A DNA stretch of 64,000 nt from Microbacterium sp. MYb62 (GTDB lineage: Bacteria; Actinomycetota; Actinomycetes; Actinomycetales; Microbacteriaceae), in the NCBI RefSeq assembly GCF_002979475.1, contig NZ_PCOY01000002.1, positions 186,001 to 250,000 on the forward strand, read 5' to 3'. The translations under genes were made by a program, and so were the position numbers. Below the pieces are notes generated by a model, which was not told where the DNA came from, did not search any database, and worked only from the letters and a program-made list of their open reading frames with translations. Of this stretch, positions 11,144 to 19,541 are shown piece after piece. The first letter of the stretch is position 1; every line of letters begins with the position of its first letter.

Positions 11144-11200
11144 TTTAGTACTTACTGGTACTCAATGTAGGAGGACTTCGGGGAACTGTCAAGTACTAAA
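11144..11200. promoter_or_regulatory. Paired operators for the TetR gene at 11210
   Basis: TTTAGTACTT at 11144-11153 is repeated as its exact reverse complement AAGTACTAAA at 11191-11200, with 37 bp between. The left copy also belongs to AGTAC-N6-GTACT (11147-11162). One site is next to the DUF1761-like start and the other next to the TetR start, as expected of a repressor controlling both directions. Confidence 0.65.
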
Positions 11201-11209
11201 CTCGAGAAC

Positions 11210-11827
11210 ATGACCGCGACGCCTCGAACGCCAGGACGCCCGGCCGGTCGCACGGGTGACGCCCTGCTGGACACCGCTCGCGAGGTGTTCCTCGAGTACG
11301 GGTATGCGGGGACGTCGATGGACGAGGTGGCGAGACGCGCTCGCATCTCCAAGGCCTCGCTCTACCGGGAGCACGCCTCCAAGTCGGCGCTGTATGCCGC
11401 CGTCGTGGGGCAGTGGGCCATCGCCGGCCGAGGCGCCATGCGCCCGGCTCTCGTGGAGCTGAAGGCGAGCCGCGACCTGAGGAAGGGGCTCATCGCACTC
11501 GGTGAGACGCTGAGGGCCGGCATGCTCAGCGCTCCGGTGATCGCGATGCGCCGTCTGGTGATCGCCGAAGCCGCCGCGCAGCCTCAGGTGGCACGCGACT
11601 ACCTGGCCCAGAGCTGGGACACGAACATCCACGATCTGGCCGAGGCGATGGTGCAACTGGCAGAGGCGCACGGCCTGCGCGTCGACGATGCGGATGCGCT
11701 CGCGAGTGAGTTCACCTGGTTGGTGGTGGGAGCGCCCCTGAACGCCGGCCTCCTGGGCGTCGAGAGGGTTGCGCCTCCCGTGGACCGGGCCGTCGACCTC
11801 TTCCTGGCCGGGTACCTCCGCCGCTGA
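11210..11827 (+). CDS. TetR-family transcriptional regulator
   Basis: A 205-residue regulator of the AcrR/TetR type. The DNA-binding helices are well preserved (LDTAREVFLEYGYAGTSMDE then ARRARISKASLYREHASKSA, about residues 19-60), and the C-terminal region has the form of TetR_C domains found in AcrR relatives. The ATG lies 10 bp after a palindromic operator copy, so autorepression is likely, with the divergent DUF1761-like/DUF1905 pair as target. Confidence 0.86.
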   Translation: MTATPRTPGRPAGRTGDALLDTAREVFLEYGYAGTSMDEVARRARISKASLYREHASKSALYAAVVGQWAIAGRGAMRPALVELKASRDLRKGLIALGETLRAGMLSAPVIAMRRLVIAEAAAQPQVARDYLAQSWDTNIHDLAEAMVQLAEAHGLRVDDADALASEFTWLVVGAPLNAGLLGVERVAPPVDRAVDLFLAGYLRR

Positions 11828-12078
11828 ATCCCGGGGAAAGAAAGCGCATTCCGGTGCATGGATGCAATGCGTTGCAACCCTGTCCGGTATACCATTCCGG
11901 TATACGCCCAGCAGTGTCAGTCCCCAGCTGACCGCGGGCGGGGCGGCTCAGCCGTCAGCGGAGGGAGAGTCGATCTTCTTTCGATCCCGAGGGGGGATGG
12001 GGTGGGAGTTCGGTCCCCAGCCGACACCCACCCCCACACTCGGACTCCCCTCGGAGCGGTCTGCTCGGAGCGCTCTTC
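11828..12078. other. Convergent intergenic region with orphan operator-like repeats
   Basis: The 251 bp lie between two converging genes, where no promoter is expected. They nevertheless hold an inverted repeat TGCAATGCGTTGCA (11863-11876), the direct repeat TCCGGTATAC at 11883-11892 and 11896-11905 (period 13), and a small hairpin GTCAG...CTGAC shortly after. No open frame of note follows. It may be the remnant of a lost regulated gene. Confidence 0.4.
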
Positions 12079-13188
12079 TCAGTGCAGTCTGCTCAGGAAC
12101 CAGAACGCGACGAAACCGATCACGACGATGATCGGCCACCACGTTCCCCCGCGCTTCAGACGCCGCCCCTGTGACGCGACCCCCGGAGGCGGGGTGAGCA
12201 CTCCCACCGGGGGAGCGAACGGCAGCGTCCGATCCGGCCCCGGGCCCGCCAGGGATGCCGCGGCAGCCGCGTTCTCGGAGACCAGACGCTCGTCGCGCCA
12301 CCGAGACCACTGATCGACCTTCGTCAGGAGCGCGCCGACCGTCCCGAACAGCCACGCCCAGGTCGCGGGGTCGAGGGTCGAGACCTTCCGCTGCGTGTAC
12401 AGGAACAGCCAGTCGTCGACGATCTCGACGTCGAGCTGCGCGGCGCTGTCGATGAACCGCGCCATGATGTCGGGGGTGAACAGGTAGAGGGCGTCGCGTT
12501 CGTAGCTGGTCGGACAGTACAGAGTGAAATGCTGATCGAAGTCGCCCTCGAGCGAGAGGCGCTGCGCCTTCTGGAACGACGCCGGCAGGTTCGACCCGAA
12601 GCCGTTGTTGCCCTTCGCGTCGAGCACGATGTTCGGCAGCGGCACGTCGAGCTTCACGGCCACGTACCCCCAGCGGTAGGTCGTGGAGTTCTTCCCCGAC
12701 TGCACCGTGTACTGGTAGTTGCCGAACTCGACGAAGCGGGGCCGCGTGCCGCGGATCAGGTCCGTCGACTGACGGGAGCGTCCGAGACGGAAGATCATGC
12801 CGGGAAGGGGAGGGTCTGCGACCTTCGCCTCGTACGACATCCCGTTCGCCTGGGCGAACCGGTGCAGCCGATAGCGCGTGGCCTGGGCGTTGCGCACGCT
12901 CAGCCAGATCATCACACCCACCGCGGCGAGGAGGAGGGCGATCAGCACCAGAGGGATCGCCGCGGTGGCGGGGGATCCTCCGAACGACGCGAGACTCAGG
13001 ATCACGCTCACGAGGACGGGCACCATCACCACGGTCGCGATCGCCACGGCGACGATGCCGATGACGGTGGATGCCGAGACTCCGGCCGTCTGCCGGGACC
13101 GCAGCTCCGCCGCGAACGCACGCACGGCTGCACCGTCGACCGGGTCGGTGAGCGGCCGGGGGTCGAAGGCGGGATGCGGTGACGTCAC
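12079..13188 (-). CDS. Membrane protein, possibly DUF3137-like
   Basis: A 369-residue protein with two adjacent membrane helices near residues 42-66 and 77-98 and a C-terminal helix close to the end (WWPIIVVIGFVAFWFLS). The cytoplasmic middle has a beta-rich domain with FVEFGNYQYTV, VAVKLDVPLPNIVLDAKGNN and YERDALYLFTPDIMARFID, which reminds me of DUF3137-type proteins; this match is tentative. The GTG start overlaps the stop of the upstream gene by 4 bp (GTGA), so the pair is translationally coupled. A longer frame extending upstream lies entirely inside that neighbour and is not used. Function unknown. Confidence 0.7.
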   Translation of the reverse strand: MTSPHPAFDPRPLTDPVDGAAVRAFAAELRSRQTAGVSASTVIGIVAVAIATVVMVPVLVSVILSLASFGGSPATAAIPLVLIALLLAAVGVMIWLSVRNAQATRYRLHRFAQANGMSYEAKVADPPLPGMIFRLGRSRQSTDLIRGTRPRFVEFGNYQYTVQSGKNSTTYRWGYVAVKLDVPLPNIVLDAKGNNGFGSNLPASFQKAQRLSLEGDFDQHFTLYCPTSYERDALYLFTPDIMARFIDSAAQLDVEIVDDWLFLYTQRKVSTLDPATWAWLFGTVGALLTKVDQWSRWRDERLVSENAAAAASLAGPGPDRTLPFAPPVGVLTPPPGVASQGRRLKRGGTWWPIIVVIGFVAFWFLSRLH

Positions 13189-14153
13189 CGGTTCACCGCA
13201 TCGGCGTCCCAGGTGAGGTCGGAACCCTCCACGATCGGGAGCGCCTCCAGACGGTCGTCGGCGCAGATCTCCGCGATCAGTTCCGGCGAACCCGCCACGA
13301 CCGTCGAATCGAAGTCGACCTCGGTCACCATCACCCACGCGTGATCCTCCGGCCAGAGGATGCTCGGGCCCTGGGCCGACGGCGGGAAGCCGCGCTCCTC
13401 GGCGGCGCGATCGCGCCAGGGGACGCGCAGGATCCAGTCCGGGTCGGCGAAATCCCGCGGTGACGCGGCGAACAGCACGTGATCCCGCTGGGGCAGATGC
13501 AGCCTCGCCCCTTCGGAGATCTCCCGCGAGAGGATGCCCTCCTGCCAGGTGGGCTTGCGGAAGACGTTGTTGAACGGATCGCGAGTGCTGCGGTCGAGCA
13601 TCGCCTGATGGTTCGGGTCGTCCGAGAAGGTCGGGAAGGCACGCGACGGCGTCTCTCCGAAGAAGCCGGTCAGCCCGCCCCAGCCCTCCCAGAGCGCTGC
13701 GAAACCGTCGTCCGGGGTCTGGGTGTGCTCCGCCAGGTGCGCGGCGATCGTCGCCAGGACCTCCGGCTCGAGCTCGCCCTCCAGCGGGGCGGTGAACTCG
13801 CGGCCGTCCGGGGCGATCCGCGTGCGCCAGTCGCCGTCTTCCGGGGTGCGCACGATCCGCTGCCACTGCGCGAGCGGATGCAATACCGTGCCGAACGCCG
13901 CGGCCGTCTGCTGCCACGTGGCGGGTTCATCGACGAAGCGCTCGGCCAGCGCGCGCTGCTCGCGCTCCGACAGTCGAACCATCTCGTCGGATGTCGGAAT
14001 CGCACGATCCGGCAGGGAGCGGACGATCGCGGGATGGAAGACGCGGGCATAGGCGGGAAATCCGCGCGGAACCACGACGTTCATCGTCTCGACCTCCGGG
14101 TCGAGCCGCTCACGCAGCCATGCGCCCGCCGACGGGTCAGCCATCCACTCCAT
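13185..14153 (-). CDS. Conserved hypothetical protein
   Basis: A 322-residue soluble protein without signal peptide or membrane helices. It is rich in Trp, Asp and Pro, and has recognisable segments such as VVVPRGFPAYARVFHPA (about 26-42), FPTFSDDPNHQAMLDRSTRD and WPEDHAWVMVTEVDFDSTVV, the last like a DUF-type domain common in actinobacteria. I do not recognise a function. It is first in a two-gene minus-strand unit with the membrane protein, whose start overlaps its stop, so the two probably act together. Confidence 0.7.
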   Translation of the reverse strand: MEWMADPSAGAWLRERLDPEVETMNVVVPRGFPAYARVFHPAIVRSLPDRAIPTSDEMVRLSEREQRALAERFVDEPATWQQTAAAFGTVLHPLAQWQRIVRTPEDGDWRTRIAPDGREFTAPLEGELEPEVLATIAAHLAEHTQTPDDGFAALWEGWGGLTGFFGETPSRAFPTFSDDPNHQAMLDRSTRDPFNNVFRKPTWQEGILSREISEGARLHLPQRDHVLFAASPRDFADPDWILRVPWRDRAAEERGFPPSAQGPSILWPEDHAWVMVTEVDFDSTVVAGSPELIAEICADDRLEALPIVEGSDLTWDADAVNR

Positions 14154-14293
14154 GCGACCACGCTACCCGGGGCATGGATGAGAGGCCCCGGATCGATCGC
14201 TCGATGAGCCGATCCGACGCTGTTCCCATCCGGGAGTGGGCACTACGGTAGGAGTCGCGTCGCGCGAGCCGACCGTCTTGGGGGAGAGTTCGA

Positions 14294-15307
14294 ATGCTGA
14301 ATCAGGCCGAAGCCGTGTCCGGCGAGCGGGTCTTCCGCCGGAATCCCGTCCGCTCGACCCTCGGGGCGATCGTGCTCTCGGTGGTGCTCTCGGCCGCCAC
14401 GCTCTTCCTGCTTCCGAAGTTCCTGCCACGCACCGAGAACATCTCGACCCGCGGGATGCTGGTGCTCGTCGTCGCGATCGCGCTGACCGTGGCGGTGTTC
14501 GCCGGATTCTTCTGGTTCCGCAACATCCGGATCGTCGTGCGACCCGACGCGGTCGAGATCGGGAAGGCGGGCAGCCGCGAGACCTTCTCCCGTGCCGCGA
14601 CCGCCTTCCGCTCGAAGATCACCGAGCACCGCACCAACGGGCTCCCCAGCGGCACGACACGCGCGCTGATCGTGCACAGCGGCGACCGCGAGATCACCAT
14701 CGAGCTGCCCGGCTACACGAGGTCGATGTTCAACGAGCTCATGGCGACGCTCAACCCGATCGCGCAGCCGGTGTTCGACGATCCGGTCGCCGCCGCGCGC
14801 GCGGGATCGCAGTTGCCGACGCTGTTCACGATCGACGCCGCAGGCGAGCGGCGACTCGCGACGCGGATCACGTTCGCCGCCGTCGCGTTCCTCGTCATCG
14901 CCGTCGGCGTCGGCCTGCTCGTCGCGGTGCCCGGATTCGTCGACAGCGAGCTCTCGGCGCTCGTCCTGCTCGCACCGTTCGCCGCACTCGCCGCCATCGG
15001 ATTCGGGATCGGAGCGGTGCAGCGTCGTCGACTCGTCCGGTCGATCCCCGCCCAGGTATCCATCGACACCCACGGCATCCGCATCGACGGCGTCGACAAC
15101 CCGTACACGCAGCTCAGCCGCATCTGGCTGACCCCGCCCGCCTACCCTGTCACACGCCTCCGCATCGAGCGGATCGGCGGAAAGGCCACCATGCATCTGC
15201 TGTCCTCGTCCCGAGTCGAGATCACCCCCGACTACGGCGACCTCCTCCTCGCCGTGCGCGCCAGGACTGCCCACCTCCCCGGCCTCCTCTCCCTCGACCT
15301 CGAGTGA
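14294..15307 (+). CDS. Membrane protein with two PH-like segments
   Basis: A 337-residue protein with two helix pairs: about 23-43 with 55-75, and about 195-216 with 225-247. After each pair comes a beta-rich cytoplasmic segment (IVVRPDAVEIGKAGSRETFS and VSIDTHGIRIDGVDNPYTQL), which looks like a duplicated bacterial PH-type unit. Function unknown. The ATG follows GGGGGAGAG. Its stop overlaps the start of the acetyltransferase gene, so the two are coupled. Confidence 0.7.
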   Translation: MLNQAEAVSGERVFRRNPVRSTLGAIVLSVVLSAATLFLLPKFLPRTENISTRGMLVLVVAIALTVAVFAGFFWFRNIRIVVRPDAVEIGKAGSRETFSRAATAFRSKITEHRTNGLPSGTTRALIVHSGDREITIELPGYTRSMFNELMATLNPIAQPVFDDPVAAARAGSQLPTLFTIDAAGERRLATRITFAAVAFLVIAVGVGLLVAVPGFVDSELSALVLLAPFAALAAIGFGIGAVQRRRLVRSIPAQVSIDTHGIRIDGVDNPYTQLSRIWLTPPAYPVTRLRIERIGGKATMHLLSSSRVEITPDYGDLLLAVRARTAHLPGLLSLDLE

Positions 15308-15900
15308 GCACGGCGACGGGGCCGACCGCGACCGGTCATGTGCCCGAGTATCCGATCGGCACCGAACGGCTGATCCTGCGTCCCCTCACCGCGGCCGATG
15401 CCGCACCGATGCACGTGTACAAGTCGGATCCGGATGCCGTGCGGTACGTGCCCTACGCGCCGCTGGAGCTCGCGGACGTCGAACAGCGCATCGCCACCAC
15501 CTGGTCGAACACCCGGTTCGCGAAGGAGGGCGACGCCGTCTCCCTGGCCGTCGAGGAGCGCGCGACGGGCGCGCTCCTCGGCGACGTGGTGCTGTTCTGG
15601 CGCGGGGAGAACGACCGATCCGGCGAGGTCGGGTACATCCTCGACCCGCGCGCAGGGGGCCGAGGCTATGCGACCGAGGCCGTCGAGGCGCTCCTCGCCC
15701 TCGGCTTCGAAGGACTGGGGTTGCACCGGATCGTCGCACGGATCGATGAGCGGAACACGGCATCAGCGGGGGTCGTCGAACGGCTCGGGTTCCGCCGTGA
15801 GGCGCGTCTGGTCGAGAGCAGCTGGTTCAAGGGGGAATGGACGACACTGCTGGTCTACGCCCTCCTCGAAGACGAGTGGCGGGAACGCGGAGCGTCCTGA
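15304..15900 (+). CDS. GNAT-family N-acetyltransferase (RimJ/RimL type)
   Basis: A 198-residue acetyl-CoA-dependent transferase. The fold is of the RimJ/RimL ribosomal-protein acetyltransferase type: TERLILRPLTAADA near the start, GEVGYILDPRAGGRGYATEA with the acetyl-CoA-binding R-G-x-G-Y segment (about 113-132), and LGLHRIVARIDERNTASAGV followed by LGFRREA. Members acetylate protein N-termini, antibiotics or amines; substrate not predictable here. The GTG start overlaps the upstream stop (GTGA), and a near-perfect terminator hairpin follows. Confidence 0.85.
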   Translation: MSTATGPTATGHVPEYPIGTERLILRPLTAADAAPMHVYKSDPDAVRYVPYAPLELADVEQRIATTWSNTRFAKEGDAVSLAVEERATGALLGDVVLFWRGENDRSGEVGYILDPRAGGRGYATEAVEALLALGFEGLGLHRIVARIDERNTASAGVVERLGFRREARLVESSWFKGEWTTLLVYALLEDEWRERGAS

Positions 15901-15903
15901 CAG

Positions 15904-15936
15904 AGGGGGAGGGTGATCGGTGATCACCCTCCCCCT
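15904..15936. terminator. Bidirectional intrinsic terminator
   Basis: A 15-bp perfect stem (AGGGGGAGGGTGATC and its complement) with a 3-nt GGT loop, between the converging acetyltransferase and arylsulfatase genes. There is no long T tract, as is usual in high-GC actinobacteria. Confidence 0.8.
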
Positions 15937-15950
15937 TCCGTCGTGCCCGG

Positions 15951-18308
15951 CTACTGCTTGAGCATCGCGACGGCGAGCTTGTGCTCGTCGTCGATCAGGT
16001 GCGAGTGATCGTCGTCGCCGAGATCGATGCGCACCCACTCGATGCTTCCGGTGAAGCCGTTCCCCGTGGCCCGATAGTCGGGGGAGACCGGCGAGGCCAG
16101 GTCGCTGCCGACATCGACCGTCTCGTCGAACGTGAACTGGAACGGGATCGTCTTCCCGACGCGACCCTCGCCGATCTTCTCCTGGCCGGCGAAGAGCGTC
16201 ACGGTGCCGCCCTTGGCGAGACCGCCCCCGTCGTAGGCGAAGTGGGCGCGGAGCTCCTGCGCACCGGCCGGAACCGGACTGTCGGAGCGGATGATGTCGA
16301 CGTCGATGCCGAGCAGGTTGTAGGCGAAGGCGAGGGCGCCGTCCTTCGCGTAGAACGACCAGCCACCGTAGGCACCGCCCTGGGCGATGAGCACGCCCTC
16401 CGCGCCGGCATCCGGCACCGAGACCTGCGCCGTGACCGTCCACGACTTGTTCTTGATGTTGATCGTCGTGTTCTCGCTCATCCGCTTCATGCCCGGGTAG
16501 AACTTCTGCGAGTCGCTGACGACGAGTTGCGGCCGGCCGGCGATGTCGGGGTTCATCCGCTCGGCGGAGCGGATGTCGAGCGGAAGCACGTTGAAGCGCG
16601 CGGCCTGGATGAGGAAGAGCCGCTGCAGGTGCGCGAGCCGTTCGGGTTCGGCGGCCGCGAGGTCGTTCGACTGCGTCCAGTCCTCCTCGACGTTGTAGAG
16701 CTCCCACACGTCGTCGTCGAGACCGTGCGAAGAGCCTGTCCAGGGGTCCTTGTGCTTCGCGACCGCGGTCCACCCCTTGTGGTAGATCGCGCGGTTGCCG
16801 AGCATCTCGAAGTACTGCGTCTCGTGCTGCTCCGCAGCGTCGGCGCTGTCGTCCGCGAACGTGTAGTTCATCGGCGTCCCCTCGTAGGGACGCTGGGTCA
16901 CACCGTTGACGGTCGTCGGTTCGGGGATGCCTGCCGCGGTGAGCACGGTCGGGGCGACGTCGATCACGTGACTGAACTGGTTGCGGATGCCGCCCCGCTC
17001 GACGCCACCGTTCGGCCAGCTGACGATCGTGCCGTTTCGGGTGCCGCCCCAGTGGCTGGCGACCTGCTTGGTCCACTGGTACGGAGTGTCCATCGCATGC
17101 GCCCAGCCGACCGCGTAGTGGTTGTAGGAGCTCGGCGTTCCGATGTCGTCGATGTGGTCGGCCACGTACTGCTCGGTCTCGATCTCGTTCATGTGGTTGA
17201 TCGTGAAGCCCTCGTTGGTCGTGCCGTGCATCGACCCCTCCGCGCTCGCACCGTTGTCGCCGATGATCACGTAGACGAGGGTGTCGTCGAGAATGCCCAG
17301 CTCTTCGTACGCGTCGAGCAGGCGTCCGACGTGGTGGTCGGCGTACTCGAGGAAACCGGCGTACACCTCCATCTGCCGTGCCAGGGCGGGCTTGATCAGG
17401 TCGCTCATCTCGTCCCACGCGGGGATGCCGGCGCTGCGCTCGGTGAGCACGGCGTCAGCGGGGATGACACCGAGGTCGAGCTGGCGGGCGAAGGTCTCCT
17501 TGCGGAGCTCGTCCCACCCCTGATCGAACTTGCCCTTGTATTTGTCTGCCCACTCGGCGGGCACGTGATGCGGCGCATGCGTGGCACCGGGTGCGAAGTA
17601 GGTGAAGAACGGCACCTCGGGGGCCAGCGACTTCTGCTCCCGAGCCCAGGCGATCGCCTTGTCGGTCATGTCGCCCATGAAGTGATAGCCGTCTTCCGGC
17701 GTTCCCCATGGCTCGACCGGCGTCGTGTTCTCGTAGATCGCCGGGTACCACTGGTTGGTCTCGCCGCCGATGAAGCCGTAGAAGTACTCGAAGCCGTTGC
17801 CCGGAGTGGGCCACCCGTCGAACGGGCCGATCGCGCTGGCCTGCCACACCGGCACCTCATGGCACTTGCCGAACTGCGAGGTGTTGTAGCCATTGAGCTT
17901 GAGGGTCTCGGCGAGGGGTGCGCAGCTGTTGGGTCGCAGCGAGCTGTAGCCGGGCGCCGACGTGGCGATCTCGGTGATGCCGCCCATGCCCACCGTGTGG
18001 TGGTTGCGTCCGCTGAGCAGGGCCGCCCTGGTCGGCGAGCACAGGGCTGTGGTGTGGAAGCGGGTGTATTTCAACCCGGCGGCTGCGACGCGCTCGAAGT
18101 GGGGGGTCTGCACGGGGCCGCCGAAGGCACTGGAGGCGCCGAATCCGGTGTCGTCGATGAGGACGACCAGGACGTTGGGGGCGCCCTCGGGCGGGCGGAC
18201 CGGGGTGATGGGCGGGAAGGACGTGTCCGGGTCGGTCGCGTCGTATGTGACCGTGCCCGTGTAGGCCAGATCGGGGATCGGAAGACTGGAACGCTGGGGT
18301 TCGGACAT
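15951..18308 (-). CDS. Arylsulfatase (formylglycine-dependent sulfatase)
   Basis: Hydrolyses sulfate esters. The 785-residue protein has the metal-binding DD in VLLVVLIDDTGFG-like context (LVVLIDDTGFGA, near residue 50), the CSPTRAALLSGR motif near 88-99 whose cysteine is converted to formylglycine, FGKCHE, and GDNGAS near 350. A C-terminal beta-rich domain (about 590-785) is as in large Pseudomonas-type arylsulfatases. There is no signal peptide, so it acts inside the cell. The ATG at 18308 is preceded by AGGAG at 5 bp; an in-frame GTG two codons upstream overlaps that site and is less likely. No formylglycine-generating enzyme gene is in the window. Confidence 0.92.
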   Translation of the reverse strand: MSEPQRSSLPIPDLAYTGTVTYDATDPDTSFPPITPVRPPEGAPNVLVVLIDDTGFGASSAFGGPVQTPHFERVAAAGLKYTRFHTTALCSPTRAALLSGRNHHTVGMGGITEIATSAPGYSSLRPNSCAPLAETLKLNGYNTSQFGKCHEVPVWQASAIGPFDGWPTPGNGFEYFYGFIGGETNQWYPAIYENTTPVEPWGTPEDGYHFMGDMTDKAIAWAREQKSLAPEVPFFTYFAPGATHAPHHVPAEWADKYKGKFDQGWDELRKETFARQLDLGVIPADAVLTERSAGIPAWDEMSDLIKPALARQMEVYAGFLEYADHHVGRLLDAYEELGILDDTLVYVIIGDNGASAEGSMHGTTNEGFTINHMNEIETEQYVADHIDDIGTPSSYNHYAVGWAHAMDTPYQWTKQVASHWGGTRNGTIVSWPNGGVERGGIRNQFSHVIDVAPTVLTAAGIPEPTTVNGVTQRPYEGTPMNYTFADDSADAAEQHETQYFEMLGNRAIYHKGWTAVAKHKDPWTGSSHGLDDDVWELYNVEEDWTQSNDLAAAEPERLAHLQRLFLIQAARFNVLPLDIRSAERMNPDIAGRPQLVVSDSQKFYPGMKRMSENTTINIKNKSWTVTAQVSVPDAGAEGVLIAQGGAYGGWSFYAKDGALAFAYNLLGIDVDIIRSDSPVPAGAQELRAHFAYDGGGLAKGGTVTLFAGQEKIGEGRVGKTIPFQFTFDETVDVGSDLASPVSPDYRATGNGFTGSIEWVRIDLGDDDHSHLIDDEHKLAVAMLKQ

Positions 18309-18379
18309 GCGCACTCCTACGGCTCTCGTCGAGCCGTCCGGCCCGCTCTGCGCCCAGCCTAGGCAGGGCGGTTCGGCCT

Positions 18380-18416
18380 GTCACCCGACTCCACGGGTGA
18401 CTTTGCGGGTGACTTT
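18380..18416. promoter_or_regulatory. Operator-like repeats between arylsulfatase and the small divergent gene
   Basis: GTCACCC (18380-18386) pairs with GGGTGAC (18395-18401) across 8 bp, and GGGTGACTTT is repeated directly at 18395-18404 and 18407-18416 (period 12). The cluster covers the -35 area of the divergent gene, whose probable -10 is CATAAT at 18424-18429. It looks like a two-site operator; no cognate regulator is adjacent. Confidence 0.5.
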
Positions 18417-18436
18417 CGACCGGCATAATCGAGGGT

Positions 18437-18793
18437 GTGACTGCGACAGCAACCCTTCCCTCCCTCGACGGCCGCCGCTTCCGGATGGTCTCGTCCACGA
18501 CGTCTGCGGTCGACCCCGACGCACCGAGCATCTTCGAGTACTTCGAGCGCGATGGCGCGATCTGGGGCGGGTACGAGGGCGACACCGTCACCTTCGGCAA
18601 GTTCGTCGGCACGCGCACGGGTGACACGATCTGGGTGTCGTTCGTGCACGTGCTCAAGGCCGACGGCACCGTCGTGACCGGTGATGGCGAGAGCGAGCTG
18701 GAGCTGACCGATGACGGCGGCATCCGCCTGGTGGAGCACTACGAGATGCACGGTCTCCCGCAGCTCAGCGTGTGCGAGGAGATCTCGGCCTGA
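18437..18793 (+). CDS. Small conserved beta-rich protein of unknown function
   Basis: A 118-residue protein that begins LDGRRFRMVSSTTSAVDPD and has the pattern of a small family often mislabelled N-acetylglutamate synthase (FEYFERDGAIWGGYEGDTVTF, about 33-53, then FVHVLKADGTVVTGDG). It is too short and too beta-rich for that enzyme. The GTG start lies only 7 bp after a CATAAT -10 element, so the message is probably leaderless. It shares its promoter region with the divergent arylsulfatase gene and converges on the Lrp gene. Confidence 0.75.
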   Translation: MTATATLPSLDGRRFRMVSSTTSAVDPDAPSIFEYFERDGAIWGGYEGDTVTFGKFVGTRTGDTIWVSFVHVLKADGTVVTGDGESELELTDDGGIRLVEHYEMHGLPQLSVCEEISA

Positions 18794-18803
18794 GCTCGGC
18801 CCC

Positions 18804-19391
18804 TCAGCGCGGCGGCAGCATGTCCCGCCCCGGGGAGGCGGGTGTCCAGCGCGTCATCCCGAGCGGAGTCTCGGTGCTGCGCTCCGGCAGATCGCCCGGC
18901 AGCAGGTAGGGGCGGCGGATCACCTCGTCGAGCACGACGACGCTCACCACCGTGCGCACCTCCGGCAGCTGCGCGATCACGCCGGTGGAGAACTCGTGCA
19001 CGCCGCTGACGTCGACGGCGCGGATCAGCAGCATCGCGTCGTGCTCGCCCGTCGTGATGGCGCACCACTCGACGTCGGGCATCTCCAGCACGCGTTCGCG
19101 GAACGACGCCCAGGCCTGCGGCATCACGGTGACGAACACGAGCGCGCCGATCGAGAGTCCGGCCTTCGCCTGGTCGACTCGCGCGCTGAACCCCGTGATC
19201 ACACCGTCGTGCACCAAGGACTCGACCCGCGTGTAGGCGTTGGCCCGGGAGATCCCGACCTTGTCGGCGAGGGCGGCGATCGAGACGCGACCGTTATCAC
19301 GCAGCACTTCGAGGATTCTGTACGCCGTCTCGTCCACCGGGGCGGCACTTCGTCCAGAATGCTTCGACGGTTCCGCATCGTTGCTGGACAT
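18804..19391 (-). CDS. Lrp/AsnC-family transcriptional regulator
   Basis: A 195-residue feast/famine regulator. The N-terminal helix-turn-helix is plain (AYRILEVLRDNGRVSIAALA, then KVGISRANAYTRVESLVHDG, about residues 23-62), and the C-terminal RAM domain should bind an amino acid or peptide-derived effector. The ATG at 19391 has AGGAG upstream; the longer frame to 19496 lacks a better start. It is divergent from the peptide-type ABC transporter genes, which it probably controls. Confidence 0.88.
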   Translation of the reverse strand: MSSNDAEPSKHSGRSAAPVDETAYRILEVLRDNGRVSIAALADKVGISRANAYTRVESLVHDGVITGFSARVDQAKAGLSIGALVFVTVMPQAWASFRERVLEMPDVEWCAITTGEHDAMLLIRAVDVSGVHEFSTGVIAQLPEVRTVVSVVVLDEVIRRPYLLPGDLPERSTETPLGMTRWTPASPGRDMLPPR

Positions 19392-19453
19392 ATTGCTCCT
19401 GACAGGCGAGGTTCTGGACAGAGCGTGTCGATGCGACCCGCACTCGCTGGACA
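19385..19453. promoter_or_regulatory. Three TGGACA boxes, probable Lrp-type binding array
   Basis: TGGACA occurs at 19385-19390, 19415-19420 and 19448-19453, spaced 30 and 33 bp (about three helical turns), with a further GTCCAC near 19489 on the opposite strand. The array spans the gap between the Lrp gene and the transporter operon. Helically phased sites like these are typical of Lrp/AsnC proteins. Confidence 0.5.
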
Positions 19454-19541
19454 CATCGTCGCATATGATGCGAATCTGATCCACGGTCGTCCACATCGGT
19501 GGCGGCTCACCCGAATGTACTCCTCGCCCTTGGAGGCCCTC

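Noticed and set aside
18437..18793. N-acetylglutamate synthase label for the small protein
   Set aside because: At 118 residues with beta-rich repeats it has neither a GNAT nor an amino acid kinase domain; the label is a known family misannotation.
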